Positions 8,244 to 16,367 are shown, counted from the first letter of the stretch. The stretch is DNA of 31,137 nucleotides from UBA6022 sp032154105 (GCA_032154105.1 JALDYI010000009.1:1-31137); one strand, 5' to 3'. Notes: generated by a model from the sequence alone, not told the origin. A program made the numbers and translations.

Positions 8244-8759
8244 ATGGTGCTAGTCTGGGGTGTTGCTATTATTCTGGCGCTGTTTGGGTTTGTGGTGTTC
8301 CGCGGGGCGCCCTATGTGCCGACAAGAAAGCGTGATCTTGAGCAGGCTTTTGACGAGCTGTATCCGCTGAGTAATACAGATGTTCTTGTTGATATCGGCA
8401 GCGGCGATGGAGTGGTGCTTCGACAGGCGGCCAGGCGAGGCGCGAGGGCGATCGGCTATGAGCTCAATCCCGTACTGGTGCTCATTAGTAAGCTGTTAGC
8501 TCGCCCGTACAAGCCATTGATCACGATTCGCTTGGTCGACTTTTGGCTCACGCAGCTACCTGCTGACGTCACGATTGTATACACCTTTGGTGAGTCGCGG
8601 GATATTCGTAAAATGTATAATAAAGTTGTTCAAGAGGCAACTCGGTTGCATAGAACTATTTACTTTATGAGCTATGGCTTCTCGGTGCCGTCTGCAACGC
8701 CTGTTGCCAAGAATAAGGTGGCGTATCTCTACACGGTCTCTCCTTTACAACCTCGCTAG
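8244..8759 (+). CDS. Membrane-anchored class I methyltransferase, FAM173-like
   Basis: 171 aa. One N-terminal membrane segment (about residues 3-20) precedes a compact SAM-binding domain with VDIGSGDGVVLRQAARRG (motif I, about 49-66) and GYELNP (71-76). The order membrane segment, PYVPT, DIGSGDG, G-ELNP is that of the FAM173 family, whose animal members methylate lysines of mitochondrial membrane proteins. By analogy this could methylate a lysine on a membrane protein such as an ATP synthase subunit; that is inference. It lies directly downstream of xseB and is probably co-transcribed. The usual substrate-binding extensions are short. Confidence 0.65.
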   Translation: MVLVWGVAIILALFGFVVFRGAPYVPTRKRDLEQAFDELYPLSNTDVLVDIGSGDGVVLRQAARRGARAIGYELNPVLVLISKLLARPYKPLITIRLVDFWLTQLPADVTIVYTFGESRDIRKMYNKVVQEATRLHRTIYFMSYGFSVPSATPVAKNKVAYLYTVSPLQPR

Positions 8760-8766
8760 GCATAAG

Positions 8767-8772
8767 TATAAT
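8767..8772 (+). promoter_or_regulatory. -10 box, leaderless type
   Basis: TATAAT ends 7 nt before the ATG at 8779. No SD sequence fits in between. It lies just after the end of the methyltransferase gene. Confidence 0.55.
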
Positions 8773-8778
8773 GACGGC

Positions 8779-9438
8779 ATGAACTCAAACACTCACAAAC
8801 ACGAACGTGGTGCGGTAAGTGGCTTGCTTATTGCAACAATTAGCCTTTCGCTTGTAGCGATTGCTGCTGGATCTGTAGCGATATGGGCTTACATGAACTA
8901 CACCGATCAGAAAACAAATGTCGACACTAAAATACAGGCTGCCGTTGCTACGGCAAAGAAAGTTCAGGGCGACGAGGACGAAAAGAAGTTTACGGAGCGT
9001 GACAAATTACCAAATCGACAATTTACAGGGCCTGATGACTATGGCCGATTGACGTTCGACTATTCAAAGCAGTGGAGTGTGTATGTTGCCAAGGACGCCA
9101 CGAGCGGTGGCTCGTACGAAGCGTATCTTAACCCGGGGGTTGTTCCACCTGTGAGTAGCCAGGCGAAATATGCACTGCGAGTGACAATTGAGGATAAGGA
9201 ATATGACGCAGCGCTCGCTGCCTACGCCGCTCTTGTCAAAAAAGGTGATCTTCGCTCGAGCGCTATCTCTGCTAATGGCGTGAATGGTACACGTTTTGAT
9301 GGCAGCTTCTCGAAGGACGTTCGCGGTGCGGCGGTTGTGTACAAGATACGCGACAAAACAGTGACGGTCCGAACCGATGCAGATACATTCAAGCCGGACT
9401 TTGACACACTTGTTCAGACGATTAAGTTCAACCAGTAG
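8779..9438 (+). CDS. Membrane-anchored extracytoplasmic protein of unknown function
   Basis: 219 aa from the ATG at 8779, placed 7 nt after TATAAT; a longer frame opens at 8674 inside the methyltransferase gene and is less likely. The N-terminus is short and basic (NTHKHERGAVSG), followed by one membrane segment (about 14-36) and an outside domain. A linker rich in Asp/Lys (about 45-70) leads to a mostly beta domain containing LTFDYSKQWSVY, which loosely resembles PsbP-like sensor domains. Its neighbour is a soluble histidine kinase 30 bp downstream, so it could supply that kinase with an external signal; that is speculative. Confidence 0.65.
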   Translation: MNSNTHKHERGAVSGLLIATISLSLVAIAAGSVAIWAYMNYTDQKTNVDTKIQAAVATAKKVQGDEDEKKFTERDKLPNRQFTGPDDYGRLTFDYSKQWSVYVAKDATSGGSYEAYLNPGVVPPVSSQAKYALRVTIEDKEYDAALAAYAALVKKGDLRSSAISANGVNGTRFDGSFSKDVRGAAVVYKIRDKTVTVRTDADTFKPDFDTLVQTIKFNQ

Positions 9439-9449
9439 TCCAGCCTGCA

Positions 9450-9458
9450 TGCTACACT
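9450..9458 (+). promoter_or_regulatory. Extended -10 promoter of the histidine kinase gene
   Basis: TGC followed by TACACT; the ATG begins 10 nt after the hexamer. The same nonamer precedes the metK riboswitch at 21346. The transcript would have at most a few leader bases. Confidence 0.5.
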
Positions 9459-9467
9459 AGATGTAGT

Positions 9468-10199
9468 ATGACTAGCGGGTCAGGTGAGTATAAAAAGATG
9501 CAAGAGTCACAACTGCGTGACTCTTCTTCGCTTGTGACGGCCGCGCACGAGTTAAAGGCGCCACTAGCGTTAATTCGACAGCTTTCGCTCTCGATCGAAC
9601 AGGGTGATATTCCACAGGCCGAACAGTTGCGCATGCTTCGCCAGGTGACGCTGACGAGTGAGCGAGCACTCCGACTCACCAGTGATTTGACGCGTTCCGC
9701 TCGGCTCGAGGATGCCTTATTTACACTTGAGCCAATTAACCCTCAGCAGCTTTGTGAGGATATAGCGCAGGAGCTAGCTCCATTATTTGCCGCTCATGGT
9801 CGTGTTATTCGAGTAGTGAGCCGACGCCGTCCGCCGCTCATGGTCGCCAATCGCGATCTTCTTCGACGTATTATTATGAACTTTAGCGACAATGCCCTGC
9901 ATTATAGTAGTGAAAATGGTGTTGTGGAGCTCAGTACGCAGATCGTTGACGGGGAATTTGTACGTGTTGGCGTGCGTGACTACGGCCCGGCACTTCCAAG
10001 TGATACGTGGAGGACATTGGCTGCGAAACTAAAAGCGCCGCAGCCTGTTCATGCACGTCCGCAAAGCAGCGGACTTGGGCTGTATATTGCTGGTCAATTC
10101 GCTGAAGTCATGAACGGTACGATTGGGGCAACACGCCACCGTGATGGAGTGTCATTTTACGTCGACATGCAAGCGTCGAAGCAATTGCGGCTACTATGA
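9468..10199 (+). CDS. Soluble sensor histidine kinase
   Basis: 243 aa, no membrane segment and no recognisable sensor domain. The dimerisation/phosphoacceptor helix has His27 in TAAHELKAPLALIR. The ATP-binding domain shows the N box NFSDNALHYSSENG, the G1-type VRDYGPALP and the G2 loop SSGLGLYIAGQF. It should autophosphorylate and pass phosphate to the response regulator whose ATG overlaps its stop codon. With no input domain, sensing must come from a partner. Alternative starts exist within the first dozen residues. Confidence 0.92.
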   Translation: MTSGSGEYKKMQESQLRDSSSLVTAAHELKAPLALIRQLSLSIEQGDIPQAEQLRMLRQVTLTSERALRLTSDLTRSARLEDALFTLEPINPQQLCEDIAQELAPLFAAHGRVIRVVSRRRPPLMVANRDLLRRIIMNFSDNALHYSSENGVVELSTQIVDGEFVRVGVRDYGPALPSDTWRTLAAKLKAPQPVHARPQSSGLGLYIAGQFAEVMNGTIGATRHRDGVSFYVDMQASKQLRLL

Positions 10200-10564
10200 G
10201 TAAGAAGCTACCTATCGTACTCGTTGAGGATGATGCATGGCTAGCTGAGCAGTTTGGCCGCATGCTGAGTGACTATACTGTGCATCATGCGCCCCACGCA
10301 CTAGCTGCGATCGATTTGATTGATGAAGTTAAGCCGGCAGCAATTATTTTAGATGTTCTTCTTACGGGCACGACGGCATTTACGTTGCTTCATGAACTTC
10401 AATCATATACCGACACTGCGATGGTGCCCATTATTCTTTGCACTAATATGGCGACTGAATTGCAGCTTGAAGAGCTGGAAAGTTACGGCGTACGTCGTAT
10501 TTTAGATAAAGCAACTATGCAGCCAGACGATCTTGCCGTAGCAGTCCGGGGCGTGACGCTATGA
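10196..10564 (+). CDS. Single-domain response regulator, partner of the kinase
   Basis: 122 aa, receiver domain only: Glu11/Asp12 acidic pocket, phosphoacceptor Asp53 in AIILDVLLTG, Thr83 in IILCTN and Lys105 in ILDKATM. Start and stop overlap the kinase (ATGA) and recO (ATGA), so the three are tightly coupled in translation. There is no DNA-binding domain. Output must therefore go through another protein, or onward phosphotransfer. Confidence 0.92.
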   Translation: MSKKLPIVLVEDDAWLAEQFGRMLSDYTVHHAPHALAAIDLIDEVKPAAIILDVLLTGTTAFTLLHELQSYTDTAMVPIILCTNMATELQLEELESYGVRRILDKATMQPDDLAVAVRGVTL

Positions 10565-11235
10565 AAAGTATACGCACTCGTGCAATTGTACTTAGACGAA
10601 CAAATTACGGTGAAGGGGATAGAATCCTACATTTACTGACTCCGCAGGGCCGATTTAACGTTATGGCTCGTGGCGTTCGAAAAGAAAAATCCCGCCTTGC
10701 AGGTGGGATTGAGCTTTTTGCAGTGAGCGATGTGGTGATTGGTGAGGGGAAGGGCGATCTTGGCATTTTGACATCGGCGCGGTTGGTGCACTTTTATAGG
10801 CATATTCTCGAAGACTATGACCGTATGCAGTTCGGTTACGAAGCGATCAAGCAAGTCAGTCGGGCAAGTGAAATGGTGAACGAACCAGAGTGGTACGAGG
10901 TGCTTTTAGAGGTTCTGATGGCGCTTGATAGTATGACGATTGAGCGGCAGCTTATCGAAACCTGGTTTTACCTGCACCATGCTGCACTGCTTGGACACGA
11001 ACTGAGCCTGACGCATGATATTGATGGAAGCGTACTTCAGCCAGAGGCTACGTATCGTTACGATGTAAGCGAAACAGGATTGCGACCTGTTGCACACGGC
11101 GAGCTTACAGCTGACCATATCAAGCTGCTTCGCTTAATTTCATCCAAGTCGTTGAAAGTGCTGGCACAAATTGGTGGGATTAGCGGAATTTTACCTGACT
11201 GTTGGCTAGCGGCGAGACAGCACGCGGCCCTTTAA
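10561..11235 (+). CDS. recO: DNA repair protein RecO
   Basis: 224 aa, slightly short for the family. The N-terminal OB fold is typical (TRAIVLRRTNYGEGDRILHLLTPQGRFNVMARGVRKEKSRLAGGIELF), followed by a helical domain. No cysteine cluster is present, so it probably lacks the zinc ribbon found in many RecO proteins. RecO helps RecF/RecR load RecA on SSB-coated gaps. Its ATG overlaps the stop of the response regulator, an unusual operon partner. GC-rich hairpins follow the stop codon. Confidence 0.92.
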   Translation: MKSIRTRAIVLRRTNYGEGDRILHLLTPQGRFNVMARGVRKEKSRLAGGIELFAVSDVVIGEGKGDLGILTSARLVHFYRHILEDYDRMQFGYEAIKQVSRASEMVNEPEWYEVLLEVLMALDSMTIERQLIETWFYLHHAALLGHELSLTHDIDGSVLQPEATYRYDVSETGLRPVAHGELTADHIKLLRLISSKSLKVLAQIGGISGILPDCWLAARQHAAL

Positions 11236-11243
11236 AAGTGAAG

Positions 11244-11290
11244 CACCCGCCACTGGCTGTGGCGGGTGTAGGGTGGAGGCCGGAGCCTCC
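11244..11290. terminator. GC-rich hairpins between convergent genes
   Basis: CACCCGCCA (11244-11252) and TGGCGGGTG (11260-11268) form a perfect 9-bp stem. A second stem, GGAGGC/GCCTCC, follows at 11275-11290. A T-rich stretch follows the first stem only on the minus strand (CTTCACTTTT), so it probably ends the leftward gene; it may also stop recO transcripts. Confidence 0.5.
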
Positions 11291-11305
11291 GGTGGCGCCC
11301 CGGAG

Positions 11306-12034
11306 CTAGCTCCTTCGGGTGCCGACGCGTCCGAAGATGAAAATCCGGACGGCGGTCAGCTTGGTGCGCTTGGGTGCATCGGATTGCAGGATGTTACCCA
11401 AAATCTCGACGCACGTGTTCTCGTATTCCATTGCTTGCCCACGAACGGGTGCGAATAGCCGGTCGGCCAGTCTCGTATGTCCGCACAGCGATCGAAGGAC
11501 TGCCATGTCGAGGACGCGTCGCCAAGACTGAATGGTCGGATCGTCCACGTGGGCCCATGCCTCCGTCATTTTCTGATGGAGCCACTGGGTCTCATGGTTT
11601 TTGCTGCGTGCAACATGCTCGAGGATTTCGATGTACATCGTTGCCTCGGCCTGTTTGTGTTGGCCAACTCCCGCGAGAAGCAATTCCGCCGTCACGAGCG
11701 CCGCTACAACAAGGTCGGCACGTGTATCACGTATCAGCGACTTGCAGATAGCGCCCTCTATGAGCAGCTGCCCATAGAGCTCATCGTACGATGTGGACGG
11801 CGAATCGCCTTCGATGCCTTCGGCTTTGCGAAAGAGCTTTTCTGCCGTCGGTTCGTCACCTTCAAACAGAGTAACGATGCCTTTAGCAAGATAGAAGGCA
11901 GCGTCGTTGGCGCCCTCGTCGGACAGGATTTGCAGTTCGTGCCGAGCATCGGCCAACTTACCCCCAAGGAGTTGCTGGCGAACGGTGGTGAGGTCGGTTA
12001 CGAGATTGGTTGTCAATGTAGTACTTCCCATCAT
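11306..12034 (-). CDS. Hypothetical alpha-helical repeat protein, GC-rich, probably acquired
   Basis: 242 aa from the ATG at 12034, which has GAGAAAGG just upstream; an adjacent ATG at 12031 is equally possible, and the longer frame to 12157 would run through the promoter. The protein is almost all helix, with TPR-like pairs in the first half (RQQLLGGKLADARHELQIL, AAFYLAKGIVTLFEGDEPTAEKLFRKAEG). No catalytic motif or membrane segment is visible. Sampled 60-base lines inside it are 55-63 percent G+C by hand count, against 37 percent for a sampled line of the next gene, glyQS. This suggests horizontal transfer. A long opposite-strand frame here looks like a by-product of the high GC. Confidence 0.65.
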   Translation of the reverse strand: MMGSTTLTTNLVTDLTTVRQQLLGGKLADARHELQILSDEGANDAAFYLAKGIVTLFEGDEPTAEKLFRKAEGIEGDSPSTSYDELYGQLLIEGAICKSLIRDTRADLVVAALVTAELLLAGVGQHKQAEATMYIEILEHVARSKNHETQWLHQKMTEAWAHVDDPTIQSWRRVLDMAVLRSLCGHTRLADRLFAPVRGQAMEYENTCVEILGNILQSDAPKRTKLTAVRIFIFGRVGTRRS

Positions 12035-12077
12035 AATGCCTTTCTCTAGTGGTCGTGCTAAACGATAGGGTTTATAA

Positions 12078-12126
12078 ATTATAACATCAATGAAATAGTT
12101 ATGCAAGTTGCGACATCTGTTATAAT
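12078..12126. promoter_or_regulatory. Divergent extended -10 promoters
   Basis: Both strands carry TGTTATAAT: minus strand 12086-12078 for the helical protein, plus strand 12118-12126 for glyQS. The minus promoter also has TTGCAT (12106-12101) with a 17-nt spacer. The leftward gene has a leader of about 35 nt with an SD. glyQS begins 12 nt after its hexamer and has no SD. Confidence 0.65.
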
Positions 12127-12137
12127 AGTCAGTAATT

Positions 12138-13499
12138 ATGAGCAACAAACAGATCAAGAACGAGCGAATGGAAGCAATTGTAAGTTTGGCGAAGCGCCGT
12201 GGTTTTATTTACCAGGGAAGTGAAGTGTATGGTGGACTATCCGGTACGTGGGATTACGGTCCACTTGGAGTGAGCCTGAAGCGCAATATCATGCAGCTTT
12301 GGTGGAAGATGTTTGTTGACTCGCGTGATGACATGTATGGTGTTGATGCGGCAATTCTTATGAATCAAAAAGTATGGCAGGCAAGTGGCCATGTCGACAC
12401 CTTTACCGATCCGCTTGTGGAAGACCTCGAAACGAAGCAACGTTTTCGCGCCGATCATCTTTTAAAAGATGCTGGCTATTCTGCTGAAGGTTTGTCGCTT
12501 GACGATATGACGAAACTTATTCGTGAAAAGGGTGTGAAGAGCCCGAACGGTAACGAGCTATCTGAAGTGCGTACGTTTAACATGATGTTCTCGACGACGG
12601 TTGGTCCAGTGGCGGACGATAAGTCAATTTCGTATCTTCGCCCAGAAACGGCGCAAGGTATCTTCACTAATTATAAGAATGTTGTCGATGCGTTTTATCC
12701 AGACCTTCCATTTGGTATTGCTCAGCAAGGTAAGGCATTTCGTAATGAGATCAGCCCGCGCGACTTCGTGTTCCGCTCTCGTGAATTTGAACAAATGGAA
12801 ATTGAGTATTTTGTTCACCCGGAAAAGTGGGCAGAATCTTTTGATGCACTCCTAAAGGACATTTATGACTTCCTTGAAGCGCTTGGTTTGCCGCGTGAAA
12901 GTATTCATGAACTTGAAGTGCCAGAGAATGACCGCGCACACTACTCTAAGCGAACGATTGATATTGAGTATGATTTCCCAATTGGCCGCGAAGAACTTTT
13001 GGGCCTAGCGTACCGTACCGACTTTGACCTTGGTAACATTCAGCGCGTTGCTGGTAAGAGTATGGACTATATCGTAAAAGGTACGAATGAGAAGTTTGTT
13101 CCGCATGTGATCGAGCCATCATTTGGTGTAGAGCGTGCACTTATGGCAGTACTTTCAGCGGCCTATACCGAAGATGAAATAAACGGTGAGAAGCGCATTT
13201 TCCTCAAATTCCCGGAACACCTTGCCCCAGTGAAGTACTGCGTGTCTCCGCTGCTTAAGAATAAGCCAGAGCTTGTTGCGAAAGCTCGCGAAGTGTATGA
13301 AATGCTTAAGAAAAAGCACGGGAACGTTATGTGGGACGATAACGGCAATATTGGTAAACGCTACCGCCGCCAAGATGAGATTGGTACGCCGTACTGTGTT
13401 GTGATTGACTTTGATACAATCGAAAACGACGGCCTTGTGTCGGTTCGTGACCGTGACACGACCGAACAGAAGCGTGTTTCTGTTGCAGATCTGAAGTAA
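12138..13499 (+). CDS. glyQS: Glycyl-tRNA synthetase, single-chain dimeric type
   Basis: 453 aa, class II synthetase of the alpha2 type (archaeal, eukaryotic and many Gram-positive), not the alpha2beta2 type. Clear signatures are KRRGFIYQGSEVYGGLSGTWDYGPLGVSLKRN, YLRPETAQGIFTNYKNV (motif 2 region), FGIAQQGKAFRNEISPRDFVFRSREFEQMEIEYFV and EPSFGVERALMAVL (motif 3), followed by the anticodon-binding domain with GKRYRRQDEIGTPYCVVID. The start is set by MSNKQIKNERMEAIV, 12 nt after the promoter hexamer. The downstream unknown gene starts 29 bp later. Confidence 0.96.
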   Translation: MSNKQIKNERMEAIVSLAKRRGFIYQGSEVYGGLSGTWDYGPLGVSLKRNIMQLWWKMFVDSRDDMYGVDAAILMNQKVWQASGHVDTFTDPLVEDLETKQRFRADHLLKDAGYSAEGLSLDDMTKLIREKGVKSPNGNELSEVRTFNMMFSTTVGPVADDKSISYLRPETAQGIFTNYKNVVDAFYPDLPFGIAQQGKAFRNEISPRDFVFRSREFEQMEIEYFVHPEKWAESFDALLKDIYDFLEALGLPRESIHELEVPENDRAHYSKRTIDIEYDFPIGREELLGLAYRTDFDLGNIQRVAGKSMDYIVKGTNEKFVPHVIEPSFGVERALMAVLSAAYTEDEINGEKRIFLKFPEHLAPVKYCVSPLLKNKPELVAKAREVYEMLKKKHGNVMWDDNGNIGKRYRRQDEIGTPYCVVIDFDTIENDGLVSVRDRDTTEQKRVSVADLK

Positions 13500-13528
13500 C
13501 CTAGCGTGCTGATATAAGGCGGAGGTGT

Positions 13529-14023
13529 ATGAAAGAACTTGTTGTCACTAGTCACAATCAGCAATCTGTTCACATTGACCATGACGCCACGAAAGTAGCG
13601 CTTCATATCCAAGAAACGCCTCACTTGCTAGATTTAGTGAGGGAGATTATCGCTGATACTGATATTGAGGGTGAGAACATTGCTATCGAAAAGAATCTAG
13701 GCCGTGTCGTAGGCGAGACGACTCTCATCGAAACGACGGATGATGACGAGATTGTGTACGCCAAGCGTCTCGGGCGGGATAAATTCACTCGTTTTGTGAA
13801 GCATAAGGCTGCACAACCTACGAGCTACGTAACGATTATTCTTCATCGTGCAGATGAAGGCTACAATCTATGGAGTGCCTGGTGTGGCAAATTAGTGCCA
13901 ACTTCACCTGGCGATGAAGATGAGATGCCTAAGAGTCGGGGATTCTGGAGCGATCACGCGCTTGTGTTTGACGAGACGATTATTCAGTCGGGTACTGCAA
14001 CGCCAATCTGCCCCTGGGCATAG
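13529..14023 (+). CDS. Unknown protein, first copy of a paralogous pair
   Basis: 164 aa. It is clearly related to the protein at 14726-15223. Shared blocks are GRVVGETTLIETTDDD, VYAKR, RFVK, a beta strand followed by LWSAWCGKLVP, and DHALVFDE. The pattern of a late beta strand and W-[ST]-A-x-CG-[KR]-L-x-P loosely recalls BECR-type RNase toxins and other small nuclease folds, but no catalytic set is certain. No signal peptide or membrane segment. GGAGGTG lies only 3 nt before the ATG, and TGA-TATAAG lies 11 nt before it, so the SD may be only partly transcribed. Confidence 0.75.
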   Translation: MKELVVTSHNQQSVHIDHDATKVALHIQETPHLLDLVREIIADTDIEGENIAIEKNLGRVVGETTLIETTDDDEIVYAKRLGRDKFTRFVKHKAAQPTSYVTIILHRADEGYNLWSAWCGKLVPTSPGDEDEMPKSRGFWSDHALVFDETIIQSGTATPICPWA

Positions 14024-14132
14024 ATACACATAAGCATAGCCGCTTGGTGTATTGAGCGAAGTGGCGCCCGAAGTACAGCGTCCGCATGGTATGATCGATA
14101 CATAGTAGTAGCTGTTTGGGAGAAACGAACTC

Positions 14133-14729
14133 ATGCAATCTGAAATCGAGGCTAAGTTTTTAAATATAGACCATGATGAAATTCGTGCAAAACTGCGTGA
14201 ACTTGGCGCCGAATGTGAGCAGCCGATGCGCCTGATGCGACGCGTGGTCTTTCATAGCTCAGATATGGAAGCGAAAAACGCATTTGTGCGCGTACGAGAC
14301 GAAGGTCATCGGGTAACGATGACGTATAAGCAGTTTGATTCACATTCTATTGACGGTGCGAAAGAGTACGAAATTGAGGTGAGTGATTTCGATACGACGA
14401 TAGCGCTGCTCGATGCGGCTGGCATTGCGCACGATACATTTCAGGAGTCGCGTCGGGAAAATTGGCGACTTGGAGATGTTGAGATTATGCTCGATGAATG
14501 GCCATGGCTTGCGCCATATCTTGAAATTGAGGGTCCTGGTGAGCAACATGTTAAGGATGTCGCTAGTCAACTTGGTTTTGCGTGGGAGGACGCTGTATTT
14601 GGTGGCGTAGCGAATGCATACGCGCAGCAGTATCCGCATATTGGGGAAGCGGGCAAGAAAGAAATTAACACGAACTGGCCAGTTATCGCGTTTGACAGTC
14701 CTGCGCCAGAGCTTATTGCCAGGGTATGA
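14133..14729 (+). CDS. CYTH-domain protein (class IV adenylate cyclase/thiamine triphosphatase fold)
   Basis: 198 aa. The N-terminal ExExK motif is present (Glu4, Glu6, Lys8 in SEIEAKF), as are the beta-tunnel strands with VRVRDEGHRVTMTYKQF, KEYEIEV and YLEIEGPGEQ. CYTH proteins bind triphosphate compounds with divalent metal and usually hydrolyse a triphosphate or make cAMP; the substrate here cannot be told. The C-terminal 40 residues are an extra tail. It sits between two paralogous unknown genes and overlaps the second by an ATGA-type junction. TGG-TATGAT (14087-14095) is a likely -10, and GGGAGA gives an SD. Confidence 0.88.
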   Translation: MQSEIEAKFLNIDHDEIRAKLRELGAECEQPMRLMRRVVFHSSDMEAKNAFVRVRDEGHRVTMTYKQFDSHSIDGAKEYEIEVSDFDTTIALLDAAGIAHDTFQESRRENWRLGDVEIMLDEWPWLAPYLEIEGPGEQHVKDVASQLGFAWEDAVFGGVANAYAQQYPHIGEAGKKEINTNWPVIAFDSPAPELIARV

Positions 14730-15223
14730 TGAAAGAAAAAGTCCGTGAATTAATAGCTATATCGAAAAACGGCCGTGAGGTATGGCTCGATCATGATCGT
14801 ACGAATGTCACATTTCATGTACTTGAGACACCGGACCTGTTGGCGCTTGTAAGAGAAGCGATAGAAACGGTAGATATCGGCGGCGATGAAGAGATTGTCT
14901 TTGAAAAGGACATGGGGCGAGTCATTGGTACGACAACACTGGTTGAAACGACGGACGATGACGTGACCGTATATGCCAAGCGGAAGCAGCGCGATAGATA
15001 TTCACGATTTGTGAAAAATAGACAGCCCGTATCATCATGCTACATCGTGGTTGTTATTCGAAAATATGATGAGGACTACACGCTTTGGACTGCCATGTGT
15101 GGAAGATTGCTGCCAAAAGAAGCCTACATTCCGGGCTCGGTGTTTAATGCCACGCATGCTCTTGTGTACGATGAGAACTTACTCCAGCTCGATACGATCA
15201 CGACAAGTGACCCGCGGGTGTAA
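14726..15223 (+). CDS. Unknown protein, second copy of a paralogous pair
   Basis: 165 aa, related along its whole length to the protein at 13529-14023: GRVIGTTTLVETTDDD, VYAKR, RFVK, LWTAMCGRLLP and THALVYDE align in the same order. The conserved middle and the diverged ends suggest an old duplication. The start overlaps the stop of the CYTH gene, so translation is coupled, which hints at a shared role with it. An alternative ATG is the next codon. No known family recognised. Confidence 0.75.
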   Translation: MMKEKVRELIAISKNGREVWLDHDRTNVTFHVLETPDLLALVREAIETVDIGGDEEIVFEKDMGRVIGTTTLVETTDDDVTVYAKRKQRDRYSRFVKNRQPVSSCYIVVVIRKYDEDYTLWTAMCGRLLPKEAYIPGSVFNATHALVYDENLLQLDTITTSDPRV

Positions 15224-15310
15224 AGCGCTACCATTCGGCCACGGGCAGTAAAGGGTGGTGGAGTACAATAGTAGTTAGTAGTAGGATAATGATGAGAAGG
15301 AGGTGCTGTA

Positions 15311-15847
15311 ATGGGATTTTTTGACGGATTACGACGAATGATTCAGGGCGAACCAATCTTTACTAACGAGCCAAAGCAGGCGAGCCGCAACGATTACGAC
15401 GATGACGATCCATGGAAGAAGGATGACGTACCCTCGCAAGATACGGAGAACTCTGTAGAGTCTCCGTTTGTCGATGAGAAGGGGCGAAAAATTATTCCAG
15501 AGATCCGGCTCGAACATTGCAAGTCGCATAGGAACGGGCCAACTATGATGGTAACTGCTTGGGCGACAAATACGGGTGACGTCGAAGTGGAGCTCGACAA
15601 GGTTGAGATACTTGGCGTGAAATATGAAATTGATAGGTTTTTAGACCCCGGCAAGGCGCATGAAGTAACGCTATACAAAGGTCCGGTTCCTATGAATGAA
15701 TCGTATCACGAGGCCATTCTGCAGTATCGAATTGTCAAAAACGGTGACTATTTTGCTGCTCATTTTATGGTTGAATATAACCGAGAATCAGACGGCGTGT
15801 ATACTGTCGAAGAACTGCACCCGGAGCGTATCATACGCGACGTCTAA
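15311..15847 (+). CDS. Hypothetical protein with an acidic linker and a beta-rich domain
   Basis: 178 aa, family not recognised. A short amphipathic N-terminus (GFFDGLRRMIQGEPIF) is followed by a disordered Asp/Lys-rich segment (about 22-55) and then a beta-rich domain (about 58-178), with strands such as PTMMVTAWATNTGDVEVELDKVEILGVKYEI and YHEAILQYRIVKNGDYFAAHFMVEYN that look like an immunoglobulin-like or C2-like sandwich. No signal peptide. AAGGAGGTG, one of the best SD sites in the window, precedes the ATG, and TACAAT or GATAAT upstream can serve as a -10. Confidence 0.7.
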   Translation: MGFFDGLRRMIQGEPIFTNEPKQASRNDYDDDDPWKKDDVPSQDTENSVESPFVDEKGRKIIPEIRLEHCKSHRNGPTMMVTAWATNTGDVEVELDKVEILGVKYEIDRFLDPGKAHEVTLYKGPVPMNESYHEAILQYRIVKNGDYFAAHFMVEYNRESDGVYTVEELHPERIIRDV

Positions 15848-15921
15848 GTGGTGGTGGCGGAGACTATTGCACGACTATACAGTTGGGTGCATACTGTAGG
15901 TACAATTAACAAGGAGGCGAT

Positions 15922-16347
15922 ATGGATGTGATCATTAACTATTGGGCAGTGCTCGCTGCCGCAGCGGCCAGTATGGTGATTGGTGCAGTGTGGTATTCAC
16001 CGGGTGTATTTGGCAAGGCCTGGATGAGGCTTGCGAAGGTGAAGCCAGATAGCAAGGTCTCGAATGTGCAGACAACTATCATGTACGGTGGGACATTCAT
16101 TGCATCGGTGGTGACGGCGTATGTGTTGGCGCACGTAACATTCCTGAGTCATGATTTTTTTAACAATTCATTTCTTCAAGATGCGCTCTCGACGGCGTTC
16201 TGGCTATGGCTCGGCCTTACGGCGGCGCGCGTATTTGTGCATGATACATTCGAAGGTCGTCGCAAAAAGCTGACACTGCTAACGGTTGGTCATGAGTTTG
16301 TGACCATCATGGTAATGGCACTGATTATCGGATTACTTCCTGTTTAA
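15922..16347 (+). CDS. DUF1761 family membrane protein
   Basis: 141 aa with four hydrophobic segments. The N-terminus (NYWAVLAAAAASMVIGAVWYSPGVFGKAWMRL) is the signature of DUF1761, small integral membrane proteins of unknown role. AAGGAGG sits 4 nt before the ATG, and TACAAT (15901-15906) immediately upstream may be its -10, in which case the SD would be near the 5' end of the message. A terminator follows. Confidence 0.85.
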   Translation: MDVIINYWAVLAAAAASMVIGAVWYSPGVFGKAWMRLAKVKPDSKVSNVQTTIMYGGTFIASVVTAYVLAHVTFLSHDFFNNSFLQDALSTAFWLWLGLTAARVFVHDTFEGRRKKLTLLTVGHEFVTIMVMALIIGLLPV

Positions 16348-16367
16348 CTCTTGATTGTAGAGCACGT

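Noticed and set aside
11477..12049. Long plus-strand frame of 190 codons
   Set aside because: It lies opposite the GC-rich helical protein gene, has no SD or -10 box, and its product looks unstructured with many Cys/Arg. The minus frame has a promoter, an SD and regular helical pattern.
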